64,000 nucleotides of DNA from Ceratodon purpureus (taxonomy: Eukaryota; Streptophyta; Bryopsida; Pseudoditrichales; Ditrichaceae), in NCBI GenBank assembly GCA_014871385.1, contig CM026422.1, forward strand, positions 19,772,596 to 19,836,595, in the 5' to 3' direction. How positions within the stretch are numbered: the stretch's first letter is position 1; each line of letters opens with the position of its first letter. Shown one piece after another: positions 22,429 through 33,200 of this stretch. The notes below the pieces were generated by a model. The model was given only the letters and a program-made list of their open reading frames with translations, made no database searches and was not told the origin of the DNA. The translations under genes were made by a program, and so were the position numbers.

Positions 22429-23406
22429 GTCTAGAGGAATGGAATGAAATCCGAGCTGAAGGAGATGATTCAAGCGAAATGGGTCAAGTGGGTCGAGTGA
22501 TGGCGGATGTCTGCCGCCGCTGCGTTGCAATTCCAAAGCCTGGCGGCCCAGCAGAAGCCTTTGCTGCTCCTTCAAGCCCCTGCTTCCGCGATTTCTTTCC
22601 TTCTCTTCCCTTCCCTTCCGTTGGCTGACAGTGACCAGATTGCCGAACGTTCATCCGGGAATTGTTTAGTTTACCGCCTCTCCCATCAAATTATGAGAAT
22701 AAATCAGTTTATGCAGATGAGTGACATTTTGCTCCTCACATGAGCAGCATGGTTAGATTTTGCGGTCATGTTGTACCGTGTTGGTTTCTGTACCTTCAAA
22801 GTGGGGACTCCGAGTCAAGGATTTGAGAGTTGAGAGGCAAATGCAGACATCTCCTTGCATTTGAATTGATAGGATCAGTAACGGTAGGTGATTTTTGTTA
22901 CGAATTCTCACATAAAACTTGCTATTCTCAAGGATTCTAATTCCTGAGTCAGATCAGAGAAAAATGGATTTGAAACTTAAATTGAGAATGATTTGTTTAA
23001 TGGATTTTTAGGAATAGTTTTCTACATCCTGGGTGAGGAGCTTTCGATGTAGCTGGTACAGTAGTCGTGGGAGCTTTGTATCTCTTTCCTTATCTATACA
23101 CGCAGATGTGGTTTACTCGGGGTCCACCCATGAGCTTGTTGTCATGTTATATTTGACAAGGTTTTTTCGTTGCGGGTATCGAGGATACTGGAAGGACAGG
23201 ACACGAAAAGGAGAATTTGACACGAAGCACAGAGAGTTTGTGCAATTTATGTACCAATTAGGAAAGTGGAAACGACACACATATTGACACTTCGGTATAG
23301 ATCTTCCGAACTATATTCCTCCGAGGCTATGCACTGCAGTTCTGGTTTCTTCACACAGCTCAACTTTCGTTTCACTTGTATGAGTGGCAGAATTCGACGC
23401 CTGCTT
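22429..23406. other. Ankyrin gene promoter and 3' side of glyoxalase gene
   Basis: Probably holds the ankyrin gene's 5' leader (pyrimidine/GC-rich to about 22630) and the glyoxalase 3' UTR. No TATA box or polyadenylation signal could be chosen with confidence, and no coding exon was seen. Confidence 0.45.
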
Positions 23407-25607
23407 TTAGGACGACGGGCCATTGATCAACCCAGTCATGCCAGCCACGCTAAAGATCTCAATCCAGTAGCCGTCAGGGTCCTTGATGAACGCCAGTCCC
23501 TTCATCCTTCCTGCAATACCCCACATATACAAGCCCACCCGTTAATTTTTCATTTCTCATGTTTGTTCTCAGGACATTAATCTTCAGACGGGAACTGCTT
23601 TGCTTTGACCAGTAAATGACTCGTATGACTTAGCTATTTTCCATGGTGGGGAGTTCCACAACAGTCCAGCCTGAAATTTCTTTGTTAATTCAAGCAAAGG
23701 TCTCTTACAAAATCTAATATTTAAGCGGTTCCAACTGGATTGATGCGACTTACCATCATCAGGGCGCTTTGCAAATTCAACTCCAAACTTCTCAAAACGT
23801 TCACATGCTTTGTAGACGTCATCAACAGCAATTCCAATGTGCCCTACAATATCATATCGATGTGTCAGCAACTTTGCACTGAAAGCACAATCTCCCACAT
23901 GACCTAGTATTATCATGCGACCTCGGAGCTTGTTACAACAGATAGTTAGAGGCATTCATTGATGTACAGGAGAGTTCGCAGCAACAAGTATCTGGTACTA
24001 CCCAGTGACCGACTTAAGAGGTTCTCACATAAAACCTTGTATCAACTAAATGCAAAAAATCTCTAAATAACTACCAAAATCAAGGTTGACGTAGGAAAAC
24101 CATAAAAAATAACTGATGCATGCTGAGTATAAATATAAGAAATTAAAAGAAGAACAACATTTGTAAACACGTACCATAGCCTCGTGGATCAGTGTTTCCG
24201 TTGTGATAGCCAGTGAAGTTTGGATCTGATTCCGTCCCCCAGTTACTGTGTACAGGAGGCAAAACACAGTCAGATATATTTGCTAGATATTAACGGAAAG
24301 GTGACCATTGGATGAAATAGCGCCCAGGCAATCAAATGCAGGGCAAATGTAAAAATCTAGACCGTAAAATGTCAGTAACCAAAAAAACAAAGTACAAGCA
24401 AATCAATGTGTAAACTACCGAGTTACCGAGAGAAGCAGATGAATGACAAAACTTACTGCGTGAGCTCAATAGTAGCTTTGCACTTGATTAAGAACGCAGT
24501 CTTCTCCGTTGGGTCGTTAGGAATGGATGCCGGATCCTGCAAAAGAGCGTTTTCTGCATATTCAGGATATGCTCTAAACAATATGCAACCAAGGTATTGT
24601 TTGATTCAATTCTGCACTAGTTGCACAGAAAAATCGAATAAACATAAAGCACTTAGTAATCGTACCTCATAACCCATGAAGTACAGGCTGAATTTGGCCT
24701 CTTCATAATCGAGTCTTTTAATAAGCCTACATCACCCAAACAGCCCTCCTTATAACAGTTGCTCACAAACGAAGCTCACCCACACTAAGTACTCAAAACA
24801 TTATCCATAATCAAACTACTATTGCTTCTAGACCATAGATTGGTACCACCAAGGGCCGATATCTTACGTCATTCCCAACACCTTGGAATAAAACTCCAGG
24901 CTCCTCTTAGGGTCCTTGATTCTGTACATCTGAAAAACAAACAACGAGAAACCATCGTCAGAAAGGATCACTAAACATGGCACCATCCTCATGAACGCCA
25001 AAGGAGCGAACAAGATCTTAACCTGACATCACCATTCCTTGCAACACAACATAATCCAGCACTGAGCCTTGAAATGGCAAGCGGTACTTACTGTTTGCTG
25101 CACATGGTAGCCCTTGGTAACTGCATCCGGACTGTCACAGTAGCCCGGGTTGTTGGCCGCGGCCTCTGGCACCGACCCACTGGCAGTCGACATGCTTGCT
25201 GTAACGCTCAATCCTCTGCCTCCCTGCTCCCAATGCCAACAAAAAAATCTACTTAGTCCATGTCTATACACCAAACCACCAAGCTAATCATTTGAGATGA
25301 ATAAAATCTTAATTTAATTTAATTTTTTTTAAAACATGGTAGAAAACCTCCAAAATAAACAAAATTCATAATTCAACATGCCACAAATGCAAACTGTGAT
25401 GAACTAGGCAATCTCAACCCAATCCCTAAGAACCCAATTGCATGAATCGACCCATACATCAAAATGCAAGTGCCTGGCCGATGCAGATAACCCCAGGAAC
25501 CCTCTCAGATGAGCCTGACGCCCAACAACCTTAGAAGAAGATGAGCCCACACATCTAGACAAAATCCCCTGCCGAAACCCGAACGACAACAATGCCCGAG
25601 CAGCCAT
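23407..25607 (-). CDS. GLX1: Glyoxalase I (lactoylglutathione lyase), organelle-targeted
   Basis: Eight exons on the minus strand: 25607-25458, 25223-25092, 24929-24868, 24726-24666, 24536-24457, 24245-24175, 23843-23754 and 23510-23407. They give 249 residues. The enzyme converts the hemithioacetal of methylglyoxal and glutathione into S-lactoylglutathione. The four metal-binding residues of the eukaryotic one-domain family are visible: Gln in GYHVQQT, Glu in TIELTHNWG, His in GHIGIAVDD and Glu in [15 protein letters not shown] and IKDPDGYW are also typical. Exon 1 adds about 60 residues rich in Arg, Ser and Ala with few acids ([19 protein letters not shown]), like a plastid or mitochondrial presequence. 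A second in-frame ATG in exon 2 (25193, MSTASGS) matches the start of cytosolic plant forms, so two isoforms are possible. It appears intact. Confidence 0.93.
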
Positions 25608-25995
25608 CTGCCCACCCAAACCCCCAAAAAACAACCCAACCCTCAACTTCTAAACCTCTTCACCAAAAACCCTAAACCCTAGCATTCGAATTCTAACTTA
25701 CACTTGCTACCAAAGCTGAAAACTACTCAAAATTCTAAGTTTATGTTCCAGTATCCAGAAATCCAACCCATGCACAGACACAACCAAAACTGAAACTTAA
25801 CCCTTCCTCTCAAAATTCTAAGTTTATGTCAAGAATTCAACCCATGCACAGACACATCTTAACACATGTACAGACTTAGATTGATACATGCCAAGAGTTG
25901 GATTGACACATGTACAGACATGACTTTTGCTAAGGATTTGTGTGAAGAGGGGATAAGTTTGCAAAAGAGATGGTGATGGAGTGAGATTGACATAC

Positions 25996-26180
25996 CTTGG
26001 CTCCGGAGTTGCAAATGTGATGTGATGTGGGGGTGGGATGGAAATGGGTGGTTTTTGTAGGGAATGAAATGGGTTGAGGAAGAAGGTGGAGCAGAAAATT
26101 CCTTTTCAGGATCTGAGTCCACTTTTGTCCAGCTTTCCTTTGTTCCTAGTTCTTGACACTTGTTGTGGAATGGGGGCATT
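25996..26180 (-). other. Possible 5' UTR exon of the glyoxalase gene
   Basis: A donor-like sequence (CCAAG|GTATGTC, exon end at 25996) lies upstream of the glyoxalase ATG. A plausible acceptor (AATGCTAG|GGTTTAGG, near 25681) lies between them. This suggests a leader intron. The exact 5' end is unknown. Confidence 0.35.
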
Positions 26181-26246
26181 GGAAGTGGTGGTGGGTCCCA
26201 ATTAAGTGCTTGTTGGATCGTGATGAACTCTTTTTAAACCGGGGTA

Positions 26247-26578
26247 AGGTAGCGGCACCCACTCCCGTGGGTATAAGGAAATTGCACAGTTGTAGAATAA
26301 GGAAACAATTTGCAACCAGATAGGAAAGAAGGCGAATACAAAACAAATAGGATCGTGAGAAAAAATCCATGAATATCATAGGATTTGAGTACAATCTGGT
26401 CACTCAAATAGGAAAGTGGTGAGGCACCCCTAACCGTGTCAAAGTGGTGCCACTCCTGTGAGCACAGGACACACATTACACGCTACCGGATTGGTGTGCC
26501 TACTCAAAGTAAAACGGGATGGGGTGCCGCTGTAGTGCACGGCAGTGGAGACACCCACAGGAGTGGGTGCCGCTACCT
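26247..26578. mobile_element. MITE-like element 2 (TA-flanked), inserted in a TATA box
   Basis: The ends are inverted repeats: AGGTAGCGGCACCCACTCCC at the left, and AGGTAGCGGCACCCACTCCT when the right end is read inverted, near-identical over about 26 bp. TA flanks both ends (26245-26246 and 26579-26580). The 332-bp body is non-coding. Sibling copies of the surrounding repeat at 28.2 and 44.1 kb carry an uninterrupted GTATATAAAG at this point, which shows the empty site. The element lies between the glyoxalase promoter and the promoter-like repeat. Confidence 0.82.
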
Positions 26579-26744
26579 TATATAAAGCGGGGACACACTC
26601 TGCAGCATTTGGAACCCTAATCCTATAAGTCTCTCCACCTCTCTCGGAGCTCTCTGCGAATCAGAGAAGTAGTCAGATTTACTTGACTATGAATGTAGAA
26701 TTGTTGAGGTAACCTCGGAAGTGAGTGGGGGACTACCGGTTTAA
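26579..26744 (+). repeat. Promoter-like dispersed module, copy A
   Basis: Contains TATATAAAGCGGGGACACACTC, a telo-box-like CCCTAATC, a C/T-rich leader (CTCTCCACCTCTC), GAGCTCTCTGCGAATCA, a donor-like GAG|GTAACCTCGG and a terminal ACTACCGGTTTAA. Copies B (28.03 kb) and C (43.93 kb) match along nearly the whole length. A further piece, TTTAAACCGGGG (26234-26244), lies left of the MITE and belongs to this copy. It could be a solo LTR or TRIM-type remnant, or a duplicated host promoter with first exon. The sequence alone does not decide. Confidence 0.7.
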
Positions 26745-28028
26745 AAGCAAACGATAGATTTGAGTTTTTTGTTCTCAAGATATTTTTCTTTAATGGAGAT
26801 TAGGGTGGCAAGTTTACTGGATGGCTTGAACCAATAGAAATAATGTTCTTTGTTTTAAAGTTGCATCTAAGTTCTTGCGAAGATGATATAAGTTTGGTGA
26901 TTTTCTGTTTTGTAACCACTTGGTTGTTCATTGTTTCATTCTTTATAATATATATATATATTTTTCCTCATGATTGATGATTTGAATAAGAAATGGAAAG
27001 TTGGTTTTCAACATATCATTTGTTACAAGAAGACCTAGTCAGAGGTCATATTGAGTCAATAAAAGGACAACATTGTTGAATAATATAAAAAAAAAAGATT
27101 TACTTTATTTTATTATGTGAAATTATATTAGATTCACTTGTATTTATTTTAAACATTAAATATATAAATAAATTATATTGACCATAGTTATATCAAAAGT
27201 AGAGTATATCAATGAATAATTGAAAAATCAATGTCATAATACCAATTCTTTTGTTCTTTCCAATGTTTTTTATGTTTGTCTAATTCCAAGCTTCTTGATT
27301 ATAATATAGATTTATCAAGATTTATCATTGACAATGTACTAAGTCAATGACATTTAGAAATTTCATTAAGTGCTACATATAATATATCAACATTGTCTAA
27401 ATTCAAATAGCAATGGACATGAAGTTTTTCTAAAGCAACTAATGACTATCCTATATTTTCTAAAAACAACCGTTTTTGAAACATTAATTTATTTAGTTTT
27501 TATATGAATATCATCTAAGAATGAAAATAAATTATAGTGTACATTTTGAAAACATATATAGAAGTACCTACATAAAATCAATTATCATGTAGCAGCTACG
27601 TACATAACTATCCAGCAAATATACAATGCCATTTTCTCATCTCTAATTGAAAAAGCAAGAGTCCTAGACTCTTAAAGTTACTATGTGAAGTATTATTTCT
27701 TCAAGTAGCCATAGCAAGGTAGATTTGTACAATCTTCTATGGCTATAGATTTCTAAAATTTTGTCTTTCTAGACCTTCATCATACATATTTTTTTGAAGT
27801 ATATAGTAGTCGCTTTTAGACATGAGCACGCAAAGAAAAATGGGATGGAAGATGTAAAGATTTTAGCAACGACAAGAAAATGTTACCGCTAGATAACTCT
27901 AAATTACTTTAGACTGGACGGTCAGACTCATCTTCTTTCGAGCCTCTGCCTTACACAGCGACGGGAATGATTTAGGGTTTATGGTGCAATAAACAGCGAC
28001 AATGTTGCAGGTATTCTATTTGTGCAAG
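26745..28028. other. AT-rich DNA between two inverted module copies
   Basis: AT-rich sequence with no recognised exon. It separates copies A and B of the promoter-like module, whose TATA boxes face each other across this spacer. Confidence 0.45.
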
Positions 28029-28216
28029 TTAAACCGGTGGTCCCCGCATTCAATGCCGTGGTTACCTGGGCAATTCTATATTTGGAGTCAATCAAACTTG
28101 ACTGTTCTTGTGATTCGCAGAAAGCTCCAAGAGAGGTGAAGAGACCTCACAAGATTAGGGCTCCAAATGGTGCAAAGTGTGTCCCTGCTTTATATACACG
28201 GACTCCAGGTTTAAGA
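28029..28216 (-). repeat. Promoter-like dispersed module, copy B
   Basis: Read on the minus strand it runs CTTAAACCTGGAGTCC, GTATATAAAGCAGGGACACAC, GCCCTAATC, TTCACCTCTCTTGGAGC, TTTCTGCGAATCACAAG, CCCAG|GTAACCACGG and GGGGACCACCGGTTTAA. Every block has a counterpart in copy A in the same order. No start codon precedes the donor-like site, so the leader does not look protein-coding. The TATA box of this copy is uninterrupted. Confidence 0.7.
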
Positions 28217-28751
28217 CTTACAACTGACTGCATATATGGTAGAGGACGGTTGCTGATGATGGCTGGTATTTTTAAATGGGCAGTTTGTCCGGGTACTTGC
28301 AGTTGCCACGGACGATGAGTGGAAAATGCATGTTTCTTCGTGTGCATCATGAGTTTCTTTTCATTCCTTTTCCTGCACAACGACTGTCCATTACCAGAAA
28401 CTCGCTCTTTCGCAATCATGTTGTGGAAGAGCTAAGTGATTGTCATATTGATGTGCATGAATTGCTGCTTTAATATGGGCTAAGTGTTGATTGCAACACG
28501 AGGAAAGTTATGTAAGGTTGACGATGTATCACGGATTAATTGAGGTTGAGCGTGGATATGAAACTTGAATGATCTAGGAGTTAAGACGCTTTTAGTTCAG
28601 GAAGTGGCATCTGGGTTTCTACATTTGATGTGAAATCTGGGACAATGAGTGCGCATTGAAGAATAACATATGTTTCAGCATCAAGAGCAGGTCATTTGCA
28701 GACTAATTATTTGTGTGAACGCGTCTTACCGGACACTGTAACTGATCAGCG
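28217..28751. other. Region upstream of the Ohr gene
   Basis: No exon or RNA gene is recognised. It must contain the Ohr promoter. Module copy B points away from Ohr on its far side. Confidence 0.4.
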
Positions 28752-29481
28752 ATGATTCGACACACATTGCACCGATCGTCAGGCTTATTGTTGTCCACTG
28801 CCCGCCGTGAGTTCGCCACGAAAACGATATTTACAGCCCAAGCGCTGGTGAAAGGAGGGCGAGGTGACGGGGAAGTCACCTCCGAGGATGGAAACTTGAA
28901 GCTCACTTTTGGCCTCCCATTAGCTATGGGAGGACCCGGCAAGCACACCAACCCTGAACAGCTATTTGCAGCTGGCTACGCAGGTACGAAAAAAATAAAT
29001 TCCACTCTCAACCCAATGATTTTCCACATGTTGAGTTACCATGTCAATAAACAGAATAGCACATTGAGATTGCTCGTTTTTCAAACGTTGCACATAGATT
29101 GAGGTTCAGAGAGAGAAGATGAGAACCTTGAGTTTATGTTGACGATGATAGCAGAGTTTGTTCCTGTGTTGAGGAAGCATTCGCTTATACTATCATGAAT
29201 GTTTTGCAGCTTGCTTCCAGGGCGCCATTGGAATTGCTGCCAAGAATAACAAGGTCTCTGTGAAGAGCAGCAGTATCAACAGCCATGTTGCTCTCGTACA
29301 AGATGACAAAGGTAAGCTGACAGTTAGCGTTAAGTTTGATGTCCAATTGGACGGGGTGGATAAAGCCACTGCCGAGAAGGTGATCAAGGATGCTCATCAG
29401 ATTTGCCCCTATAGTAATGCTACAAGAGGAAACATTGATTTTAAGTACAATGTCTTGTATCCAGGACTAAGTAGCAATTAA
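28752..29481 (+). CDS. Organic hydroperoxide resistance protein (Ohr/OsmC family), probably mitochondrial
   Basis: Two exons, 28752-28983 and 29210-29481, give 167 residues. The family are thiol peroxidases that reduce organic hydroperoxides. The catalytic cysteine pair is visible: Cys79 in GYAACFQGA and Cys143 in CPYSNATRGNID, both diagnostic for the Ohr branch rather than OsmC proper. NPEQLFAAGYA and the short GG-GD-G stretch also match bacterial Ohr. The first 30 residues (MIRHTLHRSSGLLLSTARRE) are Arg/Ser-rich without acids, as in a mitochondrial presequence. Bacterial Ohr uses dihydrolipoyl proteins as electron donors, which are mitochondrial in plants; that link is inference. The intron and presequence show it is a nuclear gene, not a contaminant. 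It is convergent with the ABCB gene 0.8 kb away. Confidence 0.92.
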
Positions 29482-30284
29482 TCTAACAACTAATCTGCTC
29501 AATTCATTTCTACTACATTGCAATCCTGTTACTATTATGGATTCAATTTTTAGAAGTTCGTTGAAAAAGACGTTGATTGAATGGAGTTGGTATCAGCTTC
29601 TATCTTTCTGCCTGCAATCAATGAAGTGATAACTCAGACCGTTGTCTGTCATGATAGCTATAAGAAAGATATTAATGATCAGCCACGGTAACAGAGCTAA
29701 GTTTCGTAGAATTGCAATCACAAGTGCCACACAATATTTAGAATCTGATGAGAAAAACAAATGTTTCAACTATGCAAGGAAATCATTATCTTCAACGACA
29801 GTCACATCGACTTCGGTAAAAAGATGGTGAAGGGAATCTCTTCCTCTTAAACTCTCTTATTATTGAACAATTTTTGATCGCCATCCTTGCAACCGTTATG
29901 ACAAAAGGCCAATAGGGCCTTAATACTTTGAAGGAAGTGCATTCTACTTCTATTCTTACAATTTACAACGAGACTATTATGTAAATAAGTGATCCTATGA
30001 AATCAAGTCTCTGTAACCTCTTGGTCACTTCAATGGAAATAGAATGCCCATTAGTACTGACCTTTTAGTCATTTCAAAGCAGCTCGCTGTGAAGTGAACA
30101 GTCTCAAGTATCCACATTTTGCCATAGGTAAATGTGTCCCACCGAAGGGTGTAGCTCTCTTATTCACCTTAACCGCAGAGATTGAGTTGAGGTGTTACTT
30201 TTCACGACCAAATCCAGTACTTGTATACAGGTAGAAGTTGAATACTTTGTGTATTGTCAGCGATCCAAATCACTCGGACCTTCG
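29482..30284. other. Tail-to-tail spacer between Ohr and ABCB genes
   Basis: Probably contains both 3' UTRs. No exon, RNA gene or repeat was recognised, and the open frame at 29642-29830 has no family resemblance. Confidence 0.5.
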
Positions 30285-33200
30285 CTACGAGAGGCTGATG
30301 GTTGCGTCTGTACCAGTCTTGTGCTGCTGTAAATTGACGAGTTGTGCGTAGACCCCTTCATTCTTAGCCATCAAGGTTCTATGGCTGCCTTGCTCCACAA
30401 CCTGACCTTCCTTGATGACAGCTATTGTGTGCACATTGCGGATAGTTGAGAGCCTGCACACAGATGATTTGTTATTTAAACATACAGGCATACTCATAAC
30501 TGAAAATGAAGCATGCTTAATTGTCTCACCAATGCACAATCTCAGTTAGAAATGTCCTTTTCAAAAGATACTTGAATTGCTTACCTATGTGCTATAACAA
30601 CTGTTGTCCTCCCATACATTAACCTATCAAGAGCCTCCTGAACTACTTTCTCGGATTGAGAGTCCAGTGCACTTGTGGCTTCATCCAGTAGTAGAATAGT
30701 GGGATCTTTCAGAACAGCACGAGCAATTGCAACTCGCTGCTTTTGACCTCCGGACAACTGAACTCCCCTTTCGCCAACTTCTGTCTGATAACCATTAGGT
30801 AATCCGGATATGAAGGTGTGCGCATTCGCAGCTTTCGCTGCTTCTATTACCTCACTCTCAGTTGCTCCATCTCTACCGTAGAGAATGTTCTCATAGATTG
30901 TACAAGCGAATAAAGAAGGTTCTTGAGAGACAAGTCCAATGTGCCGGCGAAGAGATCTCAACTTCAATTTCCGAATATCAGTGCCGTCTATCATAACTGC
31001 CCCATTCAGAGGGTCATAAAACCTCTGAATTAAAGCAATTATAGAGCTCTTGCCTGCATATATTAAACCAGAGATTAAAAAACATGACCAAACCAACCTC
31101 GTTTGACAACTCTCATTGTACTCCAGAAGTGCAAACCAAATTTGGAGAATCCTGGCAAATACCACATTGAGTTGTAACGTCGAGGCAGAGGCGTACCTGA
31201 TCCACTCTGCCCTACGAGCGCCAAGCTCCTTCCCGCTTTAATTTTCAGATCGAAATTTGTAAAAATATGAATGTCAGGTCTTGCAGGATAGGCAAAACTG
31301 ACATGCTTCAGTTCTATCTCCCCTGTAATTCGTGTCACCTCCTCCCCTAAAGGATTCTCGGGATCAATCGCGCTTTTGCGGTCCAAGATTTCGAAAATAG
31401 AGGCCAGCGCATGAGAGCCCTTCACAATATCAGGTGCCAGTGCAAGGGTCTCGGCCACACCAAAAGCAGTGATAATGAGCACCATGAAGACCTTCAGCAC
31501 TTCATCGAAGTGAGCTTTGCCAGCTTTTACCAACGTTGATGCGTACCATAAAGCCAAGCCATAAGACGCATACATAAAAAACTGTGACAAACCATAACCA
31601 ACACCTGAAAGCTGACCCCTAAGAAACGTCTTCTTCTTCGGCTCCTCAAGTTCACGAATGAAAAGATCTAAAACCTTATCTTCAGCACAGAAAGCAGCAA
31701 TTGTGCGGATATTTCCCACTGCTTCTCCGGCCACCATACTTGCTCTACCATAAGCTTTTCCAAGATCGCCACCAAAGCCTTTCAAAAAAAGTTGCTGCAA
31801 AAACCCCACGAAGTTAGATAGCTTCCATTCAAGTAAATGCAATGAAGACGTGCAATGTAGAGGATAAGAATTGCTTTATAAACCACAAGGAAGACCTTTA
31901 CCAAATACACATTTATAGTTCCTATGTAGTTAAGCTGCAGATGATGCAAAGATTAGAGTAATAAGCGCCCTAAGCGTGCAAAACGTGAATATAGTACTCT
32001 CCTTCAGTATGCAAGCTCGAGCCAACAAGATATGGGTTATTCTTTAAAATTATGTATAAAAGGAATCTATACACCTCAAACAATGTAAGAGCAAGTATGT
32101 GAAAATATTAAGTCCAATGGACGCATGACCTACCTCACCAACGGCTGAACCAATTAGCAACGGGAAAGTTAAGAGGATAATTCCAGCCACTTTCCACTGG
32201 AGATAAAAAGCGATGCAGAACGCTGTGATGACAAGAGCTAAATTCTGCAAGATTGTAGACATCCTGTCTCCAACAGCAGCCTTAACCAACGTGGCATCGG
32301 TTGCAAGGCGTGCAGACACCAAATTGCTGTTATTTTTCTCCTCGTCAAACCAGCCCACCTCCTGAGTAAGAATGGCTGCTCAACAAGCCAGAAACATATC
32401 TTAGTAACCTTTGTTTGTAGAATGACAACAATGGTACTAGATGTTTTATTTTGCAAAGCGCCCGAAGATTAAAAATAAATAAAATTCCCCAAAGCCAATT
32501 TCATAAACTTGGTATCACAAAGAATGCTACGGTCAAATATGAAATATCGTTTCTAAACACTATCGTGAACATGAGTGAGATGATGAACAAGCAGTTTCTA
32601 AAGCATGAAGATCGCAATGACATGTTGTAGACGAGACTTACAGGAAAATAACTTCTTCCGCACGCGCATGGTAAGGACTTCTCCCATTAGTCCGTAGAAG
32701 TAGTGCTGCAATAAGTAGATGAGGACAGTCACAATGGTCGCTGCAGCAAAGATGAGACATATTTTGCGGACTTCATGTCTCACATAGTCGTGATCCGGAT
32801 TGTAGAAGGTGACCAACATCTGGCTTATAGCCAAAGCAAACAGAGGGGTCTCACCTCCGGCCATTATAGCACCAATAGATCCAAGAACAGCGTATGGCCA
32901 TTCTGGAGAGTTCATTTTAAGTAATCTCCACATGGAAGGGGATGAATGAGGCTTTGGAAGTACAAGAGAAAACTCATTCTCTTCACCAAGCCAAGACTCA
33001 GTTTCAGGGTCAGGGGCCTGACGAAAGCTACCCCCCATTCGAAAACTATCACCAAGACGAAAGCTCCAGCGCTGACTAAACCGTTGTGAGATCGAACTGC
33101 CCCTTGAATGTCTGAAGCCAAACATTTAAAACCACGTAATGGATCAGTGATGATCCGTTCTTTGTATACAAAAGTGTACATCTGCATAATGTCTTCAACG

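Noticed and set aside
22218-22743. Plus-strand open frames over the start of the ankyrin gene
   Set aside because: They are antisense shadows of a well-supported spliced gene.
28022-28473. Protein-coding gene at 28.0-28.5 kb
   Set aside because: The plus-strand frame runs antisense through module copy B, whose conserved parts are TATA and leader-like, not codons.
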